From positions 62,777-126,776 of the IMG/VR virus record IMGVR_UViG_3300033049_000020: a stretch of 64,000 nucleotides of DNA; one strand, given 5' to 3'. The position numbers were made by a program, and so were the translations under genes. Positions 6,672-14,314 of the stretch are shown here, piece after piece. A model generated the notes under the pieces. The model was not told where the DNA came from and did no database searches. It saw only the letters and a program-made list of their open reading frames with translations. Position 1 is the stretch's first letter; every line of letters begins with the position of its first letter. Origin of the DNA: a virus.

Positions 6672-7622
6672 ATGAACAAGAACGTAATAAGAAATAAGGT
6701 AAGAGAAGCACTAGGAAGTGTTAACTCTATTGGGGTGGCTATCACTAAGCCAAACCAAGAGTTAATTGTTATGAGGGGTGTTTCTGGGGCTGGTAAGTCC
6801 ACTAGAGCTAGAGAAGTAGTCGGTGAAGGAGCAATACACTCAACTGATGACCTTTGGGAAGCTACTGGTGACTACTTAGGTGCCTTCAAGAAGATGAACG
6901 AGACTGGTGACTGGTCGGCACACGGTAAGATGCATAACTTAAATTTCACTAACGCGAAAGCGTCAATGGAAACGGGTGTATCTCCAGTTGTTATCGATAA
7001 TACCAATCTTAAGGCTTCGGATGCGAAAGCATATGTTAAGGCTGCATTGGAATTGGGTTATTCGGATGTTAATATCAAGGTTGAAGACGTTGGAACGAAC
7101 GGTTTGACTGTTGAGGTATTGGCTGAAAGAAATACTCACGGTGTACCATTGGATAAAATTAAGAAGATGGTTAACGTTCATAAGAGCGTTGGAACATTGA
7201 CAGTTAAGAAGATTATGGAAGCCTCTGGCGGTAAGAACCGACCAAAGGTTCTATATTCTGCTGTGGTTTTAGATGAAAACTCTAAGACCAAATTGTTGAC
7301 TGCGTTGAAGCATTTAATCCCAGAAGGATGGGCACTATTCGCGCATCACATGACAATTGTATTTGCTAAAGGACTACCTGATGACCTTAAAGGGGATTTG
7401 GGTGAGACTGTGACGCTTAGAGCGACTGAAATCGGTATATCCGATATGGCGATAGCCGTTAAGGTTGATGGATATTTCACAACTAACGATATTCCACACA
7501 TTACGCTTGCGGCTAACACTGAGGCAGGTGGGAAGCCATTCATGTCTAATAAAATTACAAATTGGAAACCATTGGGGTCATACGTGAGCCTTACTGGTGT
7601 TGTAACTGAGATAAGGTCATGA
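6672..7622 (+). CDS. polynucleotide kinase-like P-loop domain fused to 2H phosphoesterase
   Basis: 316 aa, two domains. Residues about 30-185 are a P-loop kinase of the AAA_33/PNK type: Walker A GVSGAGKST, STDDLW, VIDNTNL and the lid AERNTHGVP. Residues about 200-316 contain two HxT motifs (HHMTIVF and IPHITLA), as in 2H cyclic phosphodiesterases. Kinase plus cyclic phosphodiesterase is the end-healing pair of yeast-type tRNA ligases, so repair of cleaved RNA (2',3'-cyclic phosphate and 5'-OH ends) is a plausible role. No ligase domain is present. The N-terminus has the IRNKVREAL motif shared with 3811 and 24047. Confidence 0.8.
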   Translation: MNKNVIRNKVREALGSVNSIGVAITKPNQELIVMRGVSGAGKSTRAREVVGEGAIHSTDDLWEATGDYLGAFKKMNETGDWSAHGKMHNLNFTNAKASMETGVSPVVIDNTNLKASDAKAYVKAALELGYSDVNIKVEDVGTNGLTVEVLAERNTHGVPLDKIKKMVNVHKSVGTLTVKKIMEASGGKNRPKVLYSAVVLDENSKTKLLTALKHLIPEGWALFAHHMTIVFAKGLPDDLKGDLGETVTLRATEIGISDMAIAVKVDGYFTTNDIPHITLAANTEAGGKPFMSNKITNWKPLGSYVSLTGVVTEIRS

Positions 7623-7876
7623 GGATAGTTGATAAAATAATTGAACAGTATCCTGATGAACATATAATATTGTTTGATGGTTTTGACGATGCAGTTATTG
7701 GGCTTGACCCATATAAAATGACTGTTATATATTCAATAGAGCAGTGTCTGGAGATTCTTGTTGAAAGAGATGAAATGACTCCAGACGAAGCTGTTGAATT
7801 CTTTGAATTCAACGTAGCTGGCACATTATTAGGTGAAGACACACCAATATGGTTGGATGATTTAACGGAATATTAG
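7619..7876 (+). CDS. conserved small phage protein
   Basis: 85 aa. The pattern DDAVIGLD...VYSIEQCLEIL...EAVEFFEFNVAG...GEDTPIW is typical of a small acidic protein seen in many phages, function unknown. Overlaps the preceding stop by ATGA. Confidence 0.65.
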   Translation: MRIVDKIIEQYPDEHIILFDGFDDAVIGLDPYKMTVIYSIEQCLEILVERDEMTPDEAVEFFEFNVAGTLLGEDTPIWLDDLTEY

Positions 7877-7896
7877 GATATGTCAAAATTATTTCG

Positions 7897-7904
7897 TACC
7901 TTTG
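7897..7904 (+). promoter_or_regulatory. candidate promoter -7 element
   Basis: TACCTTTG 27 bp upstream of ATG 7931, preceded by ATATGTCAAAATTATTTCG, which resembles other promoters here. The -33 TTG is weak. This supports the downstream start for the CYTH gene. Confidence 0.5.
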
Positions 7905-7930
7905 TAGAAGAAAAAAGAAAACAGAAAAAT

Positions 7931-8434
7931 ATGCCAAAAGACATAGAGATTGAACGTAAGTTTCTAATGAGGGTTAATCCTTTCAGATTCGATTATGACG
8001 ATGTAGTAGAGATACACCAATGCTACCTTCCCAGAGATGAGGAAGGGTTTACGGTTAGATATCGAGCAACAGCATTAGATGGAGTCGCGGCATACGTCAA
8101 GACAAGGAAGAAAAGAATATCTGACATGTCATGTACAGAACTTGAACATAAAGTGACCAAGCCTGAGTATGATAGAGCAGAAGAAGAGAGTTTAAAGAGT
8201 TTAGTAAAATTAAGATATAGAAAGAAAATAGGTAATTTAGTTTGGGAACTAGATGATTTCTTAACGTCCCGACTTATGATTATGGAGGTAGAATTACCTA
8301 GCGAAGATTATGAGTTTGATATTCCTAAAGAGGTGGAAATTTGTACACTTATGGAAGTAACGGGAATTGATGAGTTCTACAATGAAAACATTGCAATTAC
8401 AGACGAAGTTGCTGCAACACAGATAAGAGTATGA
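7931..8434 (+). CDS. CYTH-domain (triphosphate tunnel) protein
   Basis: 167 aa. The N-terminal IEIERKFL is the ExExK signature of CYTH enzymes; later FTVRYRAT and ELEHKVTK supply further charged strands, and WELDDF a distal one. The family includes RNA triphosphatases, thiamine and inorganic triphosphatases. Next to a kinase-2H protein, an RNA 5'-triphosphatase role is possible but unproven. An in-frame ATG at 7880 would place the promoter-like TACCTTTG inside the gene, so 7931 was chosen. Confidence 0.75.
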   Translation: MPKDIEIERKFLMRVNPFRFDYDDVVEIHQCYLPRDEEGFTVRYRATALDGVAAYVKTRKKRISDMSCTELEHKVTKPEYDRAEEESLKSLVKLRYRKKIGNLVWELDDFLTSRLMIMEVELPSEDYEFDIPKEVEICTLMEVTGIDEFYNENIAITDEVAATQIRV

Positions 8435-8604
8435 TTGACGGAGACGAATTAATTAAAAGATTTTGGAAAGAAAGTGCTGAACTTATGGAAAGGCACAGGG
8501 AAAAGGATAAAGAAAGACAAGCTCAAGGTATAGTAGATTGTAGAATCTTAATAACTAGGATACAGGGCACGTTAAAACAAGAAGAGTTTAACAAGAAGAA
8601 ATAA
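8431..8604 (+). CDS. 57-aa charged helical protein
   Basis: Starts in the CYTH stop (ATGA) and ends in the next start (TAATG). Highly charged, probably alpha-helical (FWKESAELMERHREKDKERQ). No family recognised. Its coupling on both sides supports it as a real gene. Confidence 0.6.
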   Translation: MIDGDELIKRFWKESAELMERHREKDKERQAQGIVDCRILITRIQGTLKQEEFNKKK

Positions 8605-9299
8605 TGATTATAATTGGTGACATCCACGGTAACTTCGGGTACCTTGAGTACCTATTTAAGCAAATGAAGGGGCTAAACCTTTTTCATGTTGGTGATTTCG
8701 GTATGGGCGATAGCATCATCAATGGTGGTGTTACGCTTAAGAGGTTAGATGCTAAATTGAAAGTGGCCAATAATGTCATGTACGTTATTCGTGGTAATCA
8801 CGACAATCCAGCATTTTGGACTGGTGACCACATGTACGACAACATCAAGCTAATTCCTGACTACACAGTTGTAGAAGCAGAAGGAAAAAGGTTTCTTGGT
8901 GTAGGTGGTGCAATAAGCATCGATAGAGTACCTAGATTAGCTGGAATTGGGTTTTGGTGGGAAGATGAGGTATTCGTTCTAGATAGAGATAAATTGGCTG
9001 AGATGCGAGATATAGATGTCGTAGTGACACATACTGCGCCTCACTTTGCATATCCTACTGAAATTAATGGTCTTGTGAGAAGCTACGCTAAGAACGACCC
9101 AATGCTGATTCAAATGTTGGCAAAGGAGAGACTTGACCTTACAGAGATGTATGATATTATTAAGGAGAATAATACCATCACTGATTGGTTTTACGGTCAC
9201 TTTCATACTAACAAGTTGACGCTGCATGATGGTGTTAAGTTTAGAGTTATCGGAATTAACGATACTTACGACCTAAGATTAGATATGGAGACTGGGTAG
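8604..9299 (+). CDS. calcineurin-like metallophosphoesterase
   Basis: 231 aa with all five family blocks: GDIHGN, HVGDFG, IRGNHDN, THTAPH and GHFHT. These bind two metal ions and hydrolyse phosphoesters. The substrate is unknown; location in the RNA-repair-like run makes RNA ends or nucleotides possible. A strong terminator overlaps its last codons. Confidence 0.85.
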   Translation: MIIIGDIHGNFGYLEYLFKQMKGLNLFHVGDFGMGDSIINGGVTLKRLDAKLKVANNVMYVIRGNHDNPAFWTGDHMYDNIKLIPDYTVVEAEGKRFLGVGGAISIDRVPRLAGIGFWWEDEVFVLDRDKLAEMRDIDVVVTHTAPHFAYPTEINGLVRSYAKNDPMLIQMLAKERLDLTEMYDIIKENNTITDWFYGHFHTNKLTLHDGVKFRVIGINDTYDLRLDMETG

Positions 9300-9323
9300 A
9301 CAATTTAGTCTACCCAGTCTCCT
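9288..9323 (+). terminator. intrinsic hairpin, 15-bp perfect stem
   Basis: GGAGACTGGGTAGAC (9288-9302) and its exact complement (9309-9323) with a 6-nt AATTTA loop. The T-run after it is weak. Confidence 0.7.
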
Positions 9324-9345
9324 ACTTATAGAAAAGAAGATTACA

Positions 9346-9930
9346 ATGGAAAATGAAGTATTAAATAATTTAAGGAAAAGATTGACTGAGATGAAGAATG
9401 GGGTAACAAGGTTAGAGGTATTTGATTTTGATGGCACTTTGATTGATACGCCACTACCAGAGAATGGGAAACCAATCTGGGAGAAAGCAACTGGTAAAGA
9501 ATGGCCACATAAAGGTTGGTGGAGTAGACTTGAGTCTCTTGACCAAGACATCTTCGAGATGAGAGCTTTGCCACAGGTAACTGCTGCTTACAAGCAAGCG
9601 GCATCTAGACTAGATACCATGAAAATCATGATGACAGGAAGACGTGGTGGGCGAAAGTATGATGCGCTGATGGCGGCTGTTAAATCTATCTTAGACAAGA
9701 AGGGACTTACTTTCGATGGGTATTACTACAACTATAAGGGTGAAACATCTGCTTATAAGATTAGTGAACTTAATAAAATATTGTCTGAAAATCCTAACAT
9801 CGTTGATGTAACGTTGTATGATGATAGAGTGGCTCACGAGCCAACATTTCAGGAATGGGGGAAATCGCTACTAGATAATGGGAGACTAGAGAATTTCACA
9901 TTTAACTTGGTAACGAGTGACCATCATTAG
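9346..9930 (+). CDS. HAD phosphatase of the Swiss-army-knife RNA-repair type
   Basis: 194 aa. EVFDFDGTLIDTPLPENGKPIW is motif I followed by the TPxPxxxxxW signature typical of the HAD_SAK family, a domain found in multi-domain RNA-repair proteins. MMTGRRGGR is the motif II region and VTLYDDRVAHEP the C-terminal acidic motif. It could remove phosphates from RNA ends. Its 3' end overlaps the convergent HNH gene by 29 bp. Confidence 0.75.
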   Translation: MENEVLNNLRKRLTEMKNGVTRLEVFDFDGTLIDTPLPENGKPIWEKATGKEWPHKGWWSRLESLDQDIFEMRALPQVTAAYKQAASRLDTMKIMMTGRRGGRKYDALMAAVKSILDKKGLTFDGYYYNYKGETSAYKISELNKILSENPNIVDVTLYDDRVAHEPTFQEWGKSLLDNGRLENFTFNLVTSDHH

Positions 9931-10549
9931 AATCCTTTTTTATGAATCGATTAATATAAGTGCATAATGGTTGAAGATTTGTATGATGGTTTAACCTGAT
10001 TACATCTTCTTCCGTTATTGCTGACGATATTACCACAACGTGGTCAATATCCCAAGTCTTATTCAGTTCATATATACCGTCTTTAGGATTACCGTAGTTG
10101 TCCCAATTCATCCAATCTTCCCATTGTGACTCAATATGTATTTTGAATTCATCGAATGAACATCCTAATATTTCATGGGTTCTAGACTTCTTACGATACC
10201 CACGTTTCTTAAATGCGCCCCTAATGGAACATCTAGTATAATGCTTCAACTTATATAGTGGGTCGGTAGCTAGCTTCTTACGAACATAATCCCCATTAGC
10301 TTTTTTACGTTTATCTGGGTTATTTTTAGCCCATAACACTTTTCTAGCGTTTTCTTGCTCTACATTCTTCTGAGCGTATTTCTTATCACTAATCTTTTTT
10401 CCCTCTTTATTACGCAGTTTATTCTCCGCAATTATATCTGGATTTTTCATTCTCCATACTTTAGCCTTTTCCCGTAGTTTAACTTTGTTTTTCCTCCGAT
10501 ATTCTATATCGTATAATCTTTTAGCTTCTTTTTTCTCTTCTGGTATCAT
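9902..10549 (-). CDS. HNH homing endonuclease
   Basis: 215 aa. After a long basic helical region, WDIDHVVVISS...LNHHTNLQPLCTYIN is an HNH-type nuclease core (DH, N, H). It is clearly homologous to the gene at 58949-59515 (shared EILxCSFxEFKIxIES and WMNWDNYG). Start set at ATG 10549, just after the minus-strand ATATTTAT element; the longer ORF upstream is antisense to a plus promoter. Convergent to the HAD gene. Confidence 0.85.
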   Translation of the reverse strand: MIPEEKKEAKRLYDIEYRRKNKVKLREKAKVWRMKNPDIIAENKLRNKEGKKISDKKYAQKNVEQENARKVLWAKNNPDKRKKANGDYVRKKLATDPLYKLKHYTRCSIRGAFKKRGYRKKSRTHEILGCSFDEFKIHIESQWEDWMNWDNYGNPKDGIYELNKTWDIDHVVVISSAITEEDVIRLNHHTNLQPLCTYINRFIKKDSNDGHSLPS

Positions 10550-10563
10550 ACTATTGTTTTTAG

Positions 10564-10571
10564 ATAAATAT
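10564..10571 (-). promoter_or_regulatory. second-class promoter element for minus-strand endonuclease
   Basis: ATATTTAT on the minus strand, 15 bp upstream of the start at 10549. Confidence 0.45.
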
Positions 10572-10625
10572 AGGGCTAACAACCCAAAAGACGACAGAGA
10601 CGAACATTTATTTTCGGTTGGGGGG

Positions 10626-10656
10626 TTGACAAAACGAAAAGTTTCGCGTAACTTTG
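10626..10656 (+). promoter_or_regulatory. Bacteroidota-type promoter
   Basis: TTG 10626-10628 (within GGGGGTTGAC), TAACTTTG 10649-10656. Confidence 0.75.
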
Positions 10657-10673
10657 TACTATAAATTAATACT

Positions 10674-11021
10674 ATGACATTTAATAATAAAATTAACATA
10701 CCAAACCCACCCCAGTTTCCTGTGATGGAATTTAGCGATAAAGCACTAATATGTATATACGGCAATGTTGACCTAACAGAAGTTAGAAAGTTAAAGCCTT
10801 ACCATGAGGTGCTGAAAGATATTCCATGGTTTTTAAGTAATCACGATATTACCAAAGTAAAAGAAATTAATAAGATGCCTTTTATGGAAATATTAGAACG
10901 ATTAAATAGTATAGTGGAAACTAATAACCTACCAAAGAAAATGATACCTAATTTAAAAAAGATTAGTCTTATTCCAAGAAAGAAAATTGATACGAGGACT
11001 GGAGATGTCACAGCGCAATGA
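10674..11021 (+). CDS. hypothetical protein
   Basis: 115 aa, own promoter 18 bp upstream. Basic C-terminal half (KKMIPNLKKISLIPRKK). No family recognised. Confidence 0.6.
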   Translation: MTFNNKINIPNPPQFPVMEFSDKALICIYGNVDLTEVRKLKPYHEVLKDIPWFLSNHDITKVKEINKMPFMEILERLNSIVETNNLPKKMIPNLKKISLIPRKKIDTRTGDVTAQ

Positions 11022-11050
11022 GTTTGCTGAAATTTATTATCCGTAAAGAC

Positions 11051-11081
11051 TTGTATAAGTCAATATAATTTCGTATCTTTG
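11051..11081 (+). promoter_or_regulatory. Bacteroidota-type promoter
   Basis: TTG 11051-11053, TATCTTTG 11074-11081, upstream of the HD gene. Confidence 0.8.
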
Positions 11082-11093
11082 TAAAGAAAGAAG

Positions 11094-11603
11094 ATGAATT
11101 ACATGGACACAAAAGTAAAAGAAGCAAGGATGGTCGCTGTTAAGGCGCACTCAGGACAATACTATGATGATATTTTCCCTTACGAGAAGCATCTTGATGA
11201 TGTAGTAGAGGTTCTTAAATCTCATAATATTGTATCACCTTCATTATTGAAGGCGGCTTATCTACACGATGTGATTGAGGACTGTAATGTATCCTACAAC
11301 GATATTAAAGATTATTTTGGTGAAGATGTTGCAGAAATTGTGTACTGTGTAACAGATGAGCTTGGACGTAATCGTAAAGAGCGAAAAGCTAAGACTCTTC
11401 CAAAGATAGCGTCAAACGCTGATGCCGTCATCGTGAAGCTGGCTGATAGAATTGCCAATATTAATCACGGTGGTAAGGTTGGTATGTATGCTAAAGAGTA
11501 CTCTGATTTTAGAGATGTATTAAAGCAACCTGACACATTAGCTGAACCACTATGGGATGAACTAGATAGAATTATGAATTATAAAATAGAGGTAAATGTC
11601 TAA
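11094..11603 (+). CDS. HD-domain (p)ppGpp hydrolase-like protein
   Basis: 169 aa. AHSGQYYDDIFPYEKHL, YLHDVIEDC (HD motif), FGEDVAEIVYCVTDE, ERKAKTLPKI and VKLADRIANI match the RelA/SpoT HD hydrolase domain in a stand-alone, MESH1-like form. It would hydrolyse (p)ppGpp or related alarmones. In a phage this could blunt the stringent response or alarmone-producing toxins. No synthetase domain is present. First gene of a tight run to 12970. Confidence 0.8.
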   Translation: MNYMDTKVKEARMVAVKAHSGQYYDDIFPYEKHLDDVVEVLKSHNIVSPSLLKAAYLHDVIEDCNVSYNDIKDYFGEDVAEIVYCVTDELGRNRKERKAKTLPKIASNADAVIVKLADRIANINHGGKVGMYAKEYSDFRDVLKQPDTLAEPLWDELDRIMNYKIEVNV

Positions 11604-11811
11604 TAATTGGGACGAGCTTGCGGCCAAGGAAGGTTTAGAGACTGAAGCTGGATATAAAGTGGTTTTTATGAATCACAAACATTTCGATAGAAATAGTCCT
11701 ATGATGTTAAATCATTTTAAGGATGGTGAGAAATATGTTACAGTAGAAGAAGCATTAAGTGCCATAAGATTAGCAGAACAAGCACTAAAAAAGAAGTACA
11801 ATATAAAATAA
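11596..11811 (+). CDS. hypothetical protein
   Basis: 71 aa, overlaps the HD gene by 8 bp and the next gene by one base. No recognised domain. Confidence 0.55.
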   Translation: MSNNWDELAAKEGLETEAGYKVVFMNHKHFDRNSPMMLNHFKDGEKYVTVEEALSAIRLAEQALKKKYNIK

Positions 11812-12032
11812 TGCAACACAAGAAAGATTTATTAATGGGTAGAGTCCTTAAATTAAAGGAAGATACCGAGTTAAGCAACGATTTAAAGTTCAAGAAAGGA
11901 CAAGAGTTTGAATTGGTTAAGAATATGGTGTACATGAGGGGTATACCAGTTCAACCTAATATGCAACGGTACATATATAACTGGATAATAAACAACCAAA
12001 AACTATTTGTAGATGACACAAGAACTTGGTAA
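11811..12032 (+). CDS. hypothetical protein
   Basis: 73 aa. A small beta-rich basic protein (VLKLKEDTELSNDLKFKKGQ), overlapping both neighbours. No recognised family. Confidence 0.55.
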   Translation: MQHKKDLLMGRVLKLKEDTELSNDLKFKKGQEFELVKNMVYMRGIPVQPNMQRYIYNWIINNQKLFVDDTRTW

Positions 12033-12741
12033 GAAACAATCACCATACAAATGGTGTTTAGAACATAACGTAAGACCTTTTAATCCTGAGAAATGGGGTG
12101 AGGGTAGCAATGAATTTAGCTTTGGTCACTTCCATGAAACAATGATGAGTGAAGAAGACTTTCTAAATAGATTGAAGGATGTTAAGTATAAAAATAATTC
12201 TCGTCCACGTAAGATGAATGAGTTCCTAGCATATAGGATGTATGGAATGGTTATATACCAATTGAAGGGTATCCAACAAGGTATTCAATTCCAACACTCA
12301 ACATCTAGATATGTTAAAAATTTACCTGAAGAAACCAATCTTATCAACACCTACAACTGGTGGATGGAAAGGAATGAAACTAGTATCATATTGAATGGTG
12401 GTAGTACTAATAATAATCTTAACCGTTTAGGAACAATTAATGTATTCATGAATGAGTTGATTGATAATGGTATTCATGTAGAGCCATTCTATGAAATTGA
12501 CCTTAATGATGCTTTAACTGCATTCTCCTTCGTGGTGGATGAAAGAGTGTTCCTTAAGGAAGATTACCCAGATTATAAGAACTCACCATACACTTGGGAT
12601 TCGAAGCATACACCTAATGACGCTACTTACAAGAAGTGGGAGGACGATAATGCTAAGAATCATAAGAAGTGGGTAGAGAAGATAGGTGGAGAGCAAAACG
12701 CTTTCTTACGCGAATTTTTAATTGGAAAAAGATTAGCCTAA
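12013..12741 (+). CDS. hypothetical protein, possibly PTH2-like core
   Basis: 242 aa. The N-terminus (FNPEKWGEGSNEFSFGHFHETMMSEEDF) shares a pattern with the gene at 26100 (LDPDGWDRSNYEFSFHEELIT), suggesting a common N-terminal module. The middle YRMYGMVIYQLKGIQQGIQF and IILNGGSTNN resemble phage proteins with a peptidyl-tRNA hydrolase 2-like fold, but the match is weak by eye. Overlaps the previous gene by 20 bp. Confidence 0.5.
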   Translation: MTQELGKKQSPYKWCLEHNVRPFNPEKWGEGSNEFSFGHFHETMMSEEDFLNRLKDVKYKNNSRPRKMNEFLAYRMYGMVIYQLKGIQQGIQFQHSTSRYVKNLPEETNLINTYNWWMERNETSIILNGGSTNNNLNRLGTINVFMNELIDNGIHVEPFYEIDLNDALTAFSFVVDERVFLKEDYPDYKNSPYTWDSKHTPNDATYKKWEDDNAKNHKKWVEKIGGEQNAFLREFLIGKRLA

Positions 12742-12742
12742 A

Positions 12743-12970
12743 ATGTTACCAAGAAAATTACACTTAGAGCAGATTAATAGGTTTCACGACACTTATGAAA
12801 AATTGGACACTGATATTCAGAATAAAATAGATGAAGTAGCTGACGTACACGATGACGAACTATACCAACTAATGAAAATCTGGAGAGATATGATTAAGAT
12901 TTGGGAAAAGATGGACGACTTCATTGAATATGATATTAAACATGAGTTAGATTGTAATATCAAAGTTTAA
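12743..12970 (+). CDS. hypothetical helical protein
   Basis: 75 aa, acidic and probably alpha-helical. Last gene of the HD-gene run. No family recognised. Confidence 0.55.
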   Translation: MLPRKLHLEQINRFHDTYEKLDTDIQNKIDEVADVHDDELYQLMKIWRDMIKIWEKMDDFIEYDIKHELDCNIKV

Positions 12971-12971
12971 T

Positions 12972-13002
12972 TTGGTTTTCTCAATTTAATTTAGTACCTT
13001 TG
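12972..13002 (+). promoter_or_regulatory. Bacteroidota-type promoter
   Basis: TTG 12972-12974, TACCTTTG 12995-13002, just before the 2H gene. Confidence 0.8.
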
Positions 13003-13009
13003 TATAACA

Positions 13010-13549
13010 ATGAAGGAAAACACCATAACGGTTAAAGGTAAAATCGTGTTCGACCCTGACAACAAAACCAAGAAGCACTCAGCTCAAGGTAGTTGGAAGA
13101 GGGTCGCAATGGTATTTTTTTCTGGTGACCTATGCGAATATTATGCTTGGTTTGTTGAAAAGCGATACGCACTACCATTAGCAAGACCATTAAGGAATGC
13201 ACATATTTCTTTTATCAACGATAGAGGAAGTGATACCAATGGTAAGTGGGAAGAGGTAAAGAAGAAGTGGGATGGTAAGAAGATTGAAATAACGTTAAGT
13301 GTTGACCCAAGAACCGATGCCACACACTGGTGGTTAATTGTCCCAGAGGGAGATAGAGTAGAGTTACAAGGTATACGAAGTGAGTTAGGGTTATCTAATC
13401 CGTATTACCCTTTTCATATGACGATAGGGTATCCTACTGACTCATATGATAATGTTGATTTAGGGTCTAACGTGGCGAAGGCTAAACGAATGAATAAAGA
13501 GCATTCGAAGTATATTCATAGACTAATCAGGGATGGGTGGATTAGTTAA
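13010..13549 (+). CDS. 2H phosphoesterase-like protein
   Basis: 179 aa. Two HxS/T motifs in hydrophobic strands, NAHISFIN (about residue 64) and FHMTIGYP (about residue 147), are the signature of 2H phosphoesterases, which act on 2',3'-cyclic phosphates or 2'-5' linkages. Together with the kinase-2H fusion at 6672 this is the second candidate RNA-end enzyme. Phage 2H enzymes can also degrade cyclic-nucleotide or oligoadenylate signals of host defence. Confidence 0.75.
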   Translation: MKENTITVKGKIVFDPDNKTKKHSAQGSWKRVAMVFFSGDLCEYYAWFVEKRYALPLARPLRNAHISFINDRGSDTNGKWEEVKKKWDGKKIEITLSVDPRTDATHWWLIVPEGDRVELQGIRSELGLSNPYYPFHMTIGYPTDSYDNVDLGSNVAKAKRMNKEHSKYIHRLIRDGWIS

Positions 13550-13683
13550 GTCCACCCCCATTTATAACCCAAATACGTCTTTCTCTTACCGTAACATACT
13601 CTACTCACATTGGTTTTACTAAATCCAGCGAGACCCAATTTTATTGGTTCAATCACCATTCGGTTTCTACTGGCAAATATTAG
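13546..13683 (-). pseudogene. C-terminal remnant of a homing endonuclease (NUMOD1/IENR1)
   Basis: The minus-strand frame encodes EPIKLGLAGFSKTNVSRVCYGKRKTYLGYKWGW and a stop. This is the typical helix-turn-helix tail of GIY-YIG or HNH endonucleases (compare the end of the 4779 gene). No nuclease core precedes it; the upstream part of the frame is hydrophobic antisense noise. It is convergent to the 2H gene. Confidence 0.7.
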
Positions 13684-13756
13684 GGGCTTGGGATGAGGAG
13701 ATGATTTTATTAGGAGAACTATAAATAGAAAATAATTGGTGATAAAATAAAGAATT

Positions 13757-13948
13757 ATGACACAAGACAAAAAAGCAAAACTGTACGATGACCTAGTAAG
13801 AGAAGGTGATAAAATAAATGCAAAGATTAGTAAATTAAAAGCCAATACAATCTCTGGTATGACACCAGAGGATGAACAGAATTTAGCTAACCTTAAGGAA
13901 CAATTAACTAATTTAGAAAAGCGAGTTCAACAATTAATGAACGGTTAA
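13757..13948 (+). CDS. small coiled-coil protein
   Basis: 63 aa, heptad-like charged helices throughout (NLANLKEQLTNLEKRVQQL). Could act as an adaptor or oligomeriser. No family recognised. Confidence 0.6.
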   Translation: MTQDKKAKLYDDLVREGDKINAKISKLKANTISGMTPEDEQNLANLKEQLTNLEKRVQQLMNG

Positions 13949-13977
13949 AAATAAGAAGCACTTAAATTATTAACTAA

Positions 13978-14268
13978 ATGAGAGAGTTTAAAACAATGTT
14001 TGATGGTATTGTGGACTTAGATGACCCTAACACCTACGACTATCTACCTAGGGATGTTAAAACGTTGCAGAATAGGATATTGTTCGAGATTGGGTATTCT
14101 CATGTGTGGCAAAAGCATTGGCATCCAGAAGGTAAATCCTCTCAACCAGAGCGAGTAGAAATATTGGTTAAGGAGTTTGCAGATGATTATATGACTAATA
14201 TTAGTAACGTATTATGGTTACAAGAATTTTTATTCCGATTTGTAGATGAAATCGAGAATATGTGTTAA
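13978..14268 (+). CDS. hypothetical protein
   Basis: 96 aa, no recognised domain. Lies in a loosely spaced series with similar A/T-rich intergenic stretches before and after it. Confidence 0.55.
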   Translation: MREFKTMFDGIVDLDDPNTYDYLPRDVKTLQNRILFEIGYSHVWQKHWHPEGKSSQPERVEILVKEFADDYMTNISNVLWLQEFLFRFVDEIENMC

Positions 14269-14314
14269 AAATAAGATTAAACTAAATAGTATATTAACTA
14301 AAAGAATTAGATAA

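Noticed and set aside
10550-10765. N-terminal extension of the minus-strand HNH gene
   Set aside because: The extension is antisense to a good plus-strand promoter and gene, is hydrophobic and repetitive, and the ATATTTAT element places the start at 10549.
13684-13845. Membrane protein on the minus strand upstream of the endonuclease remnant
   Set aside because: The hydrophobic frame is antisense to the coiled-coil gene at 13757 and its A/T-rich leader; only the C-terminal NUMOD-like part is meaningful.
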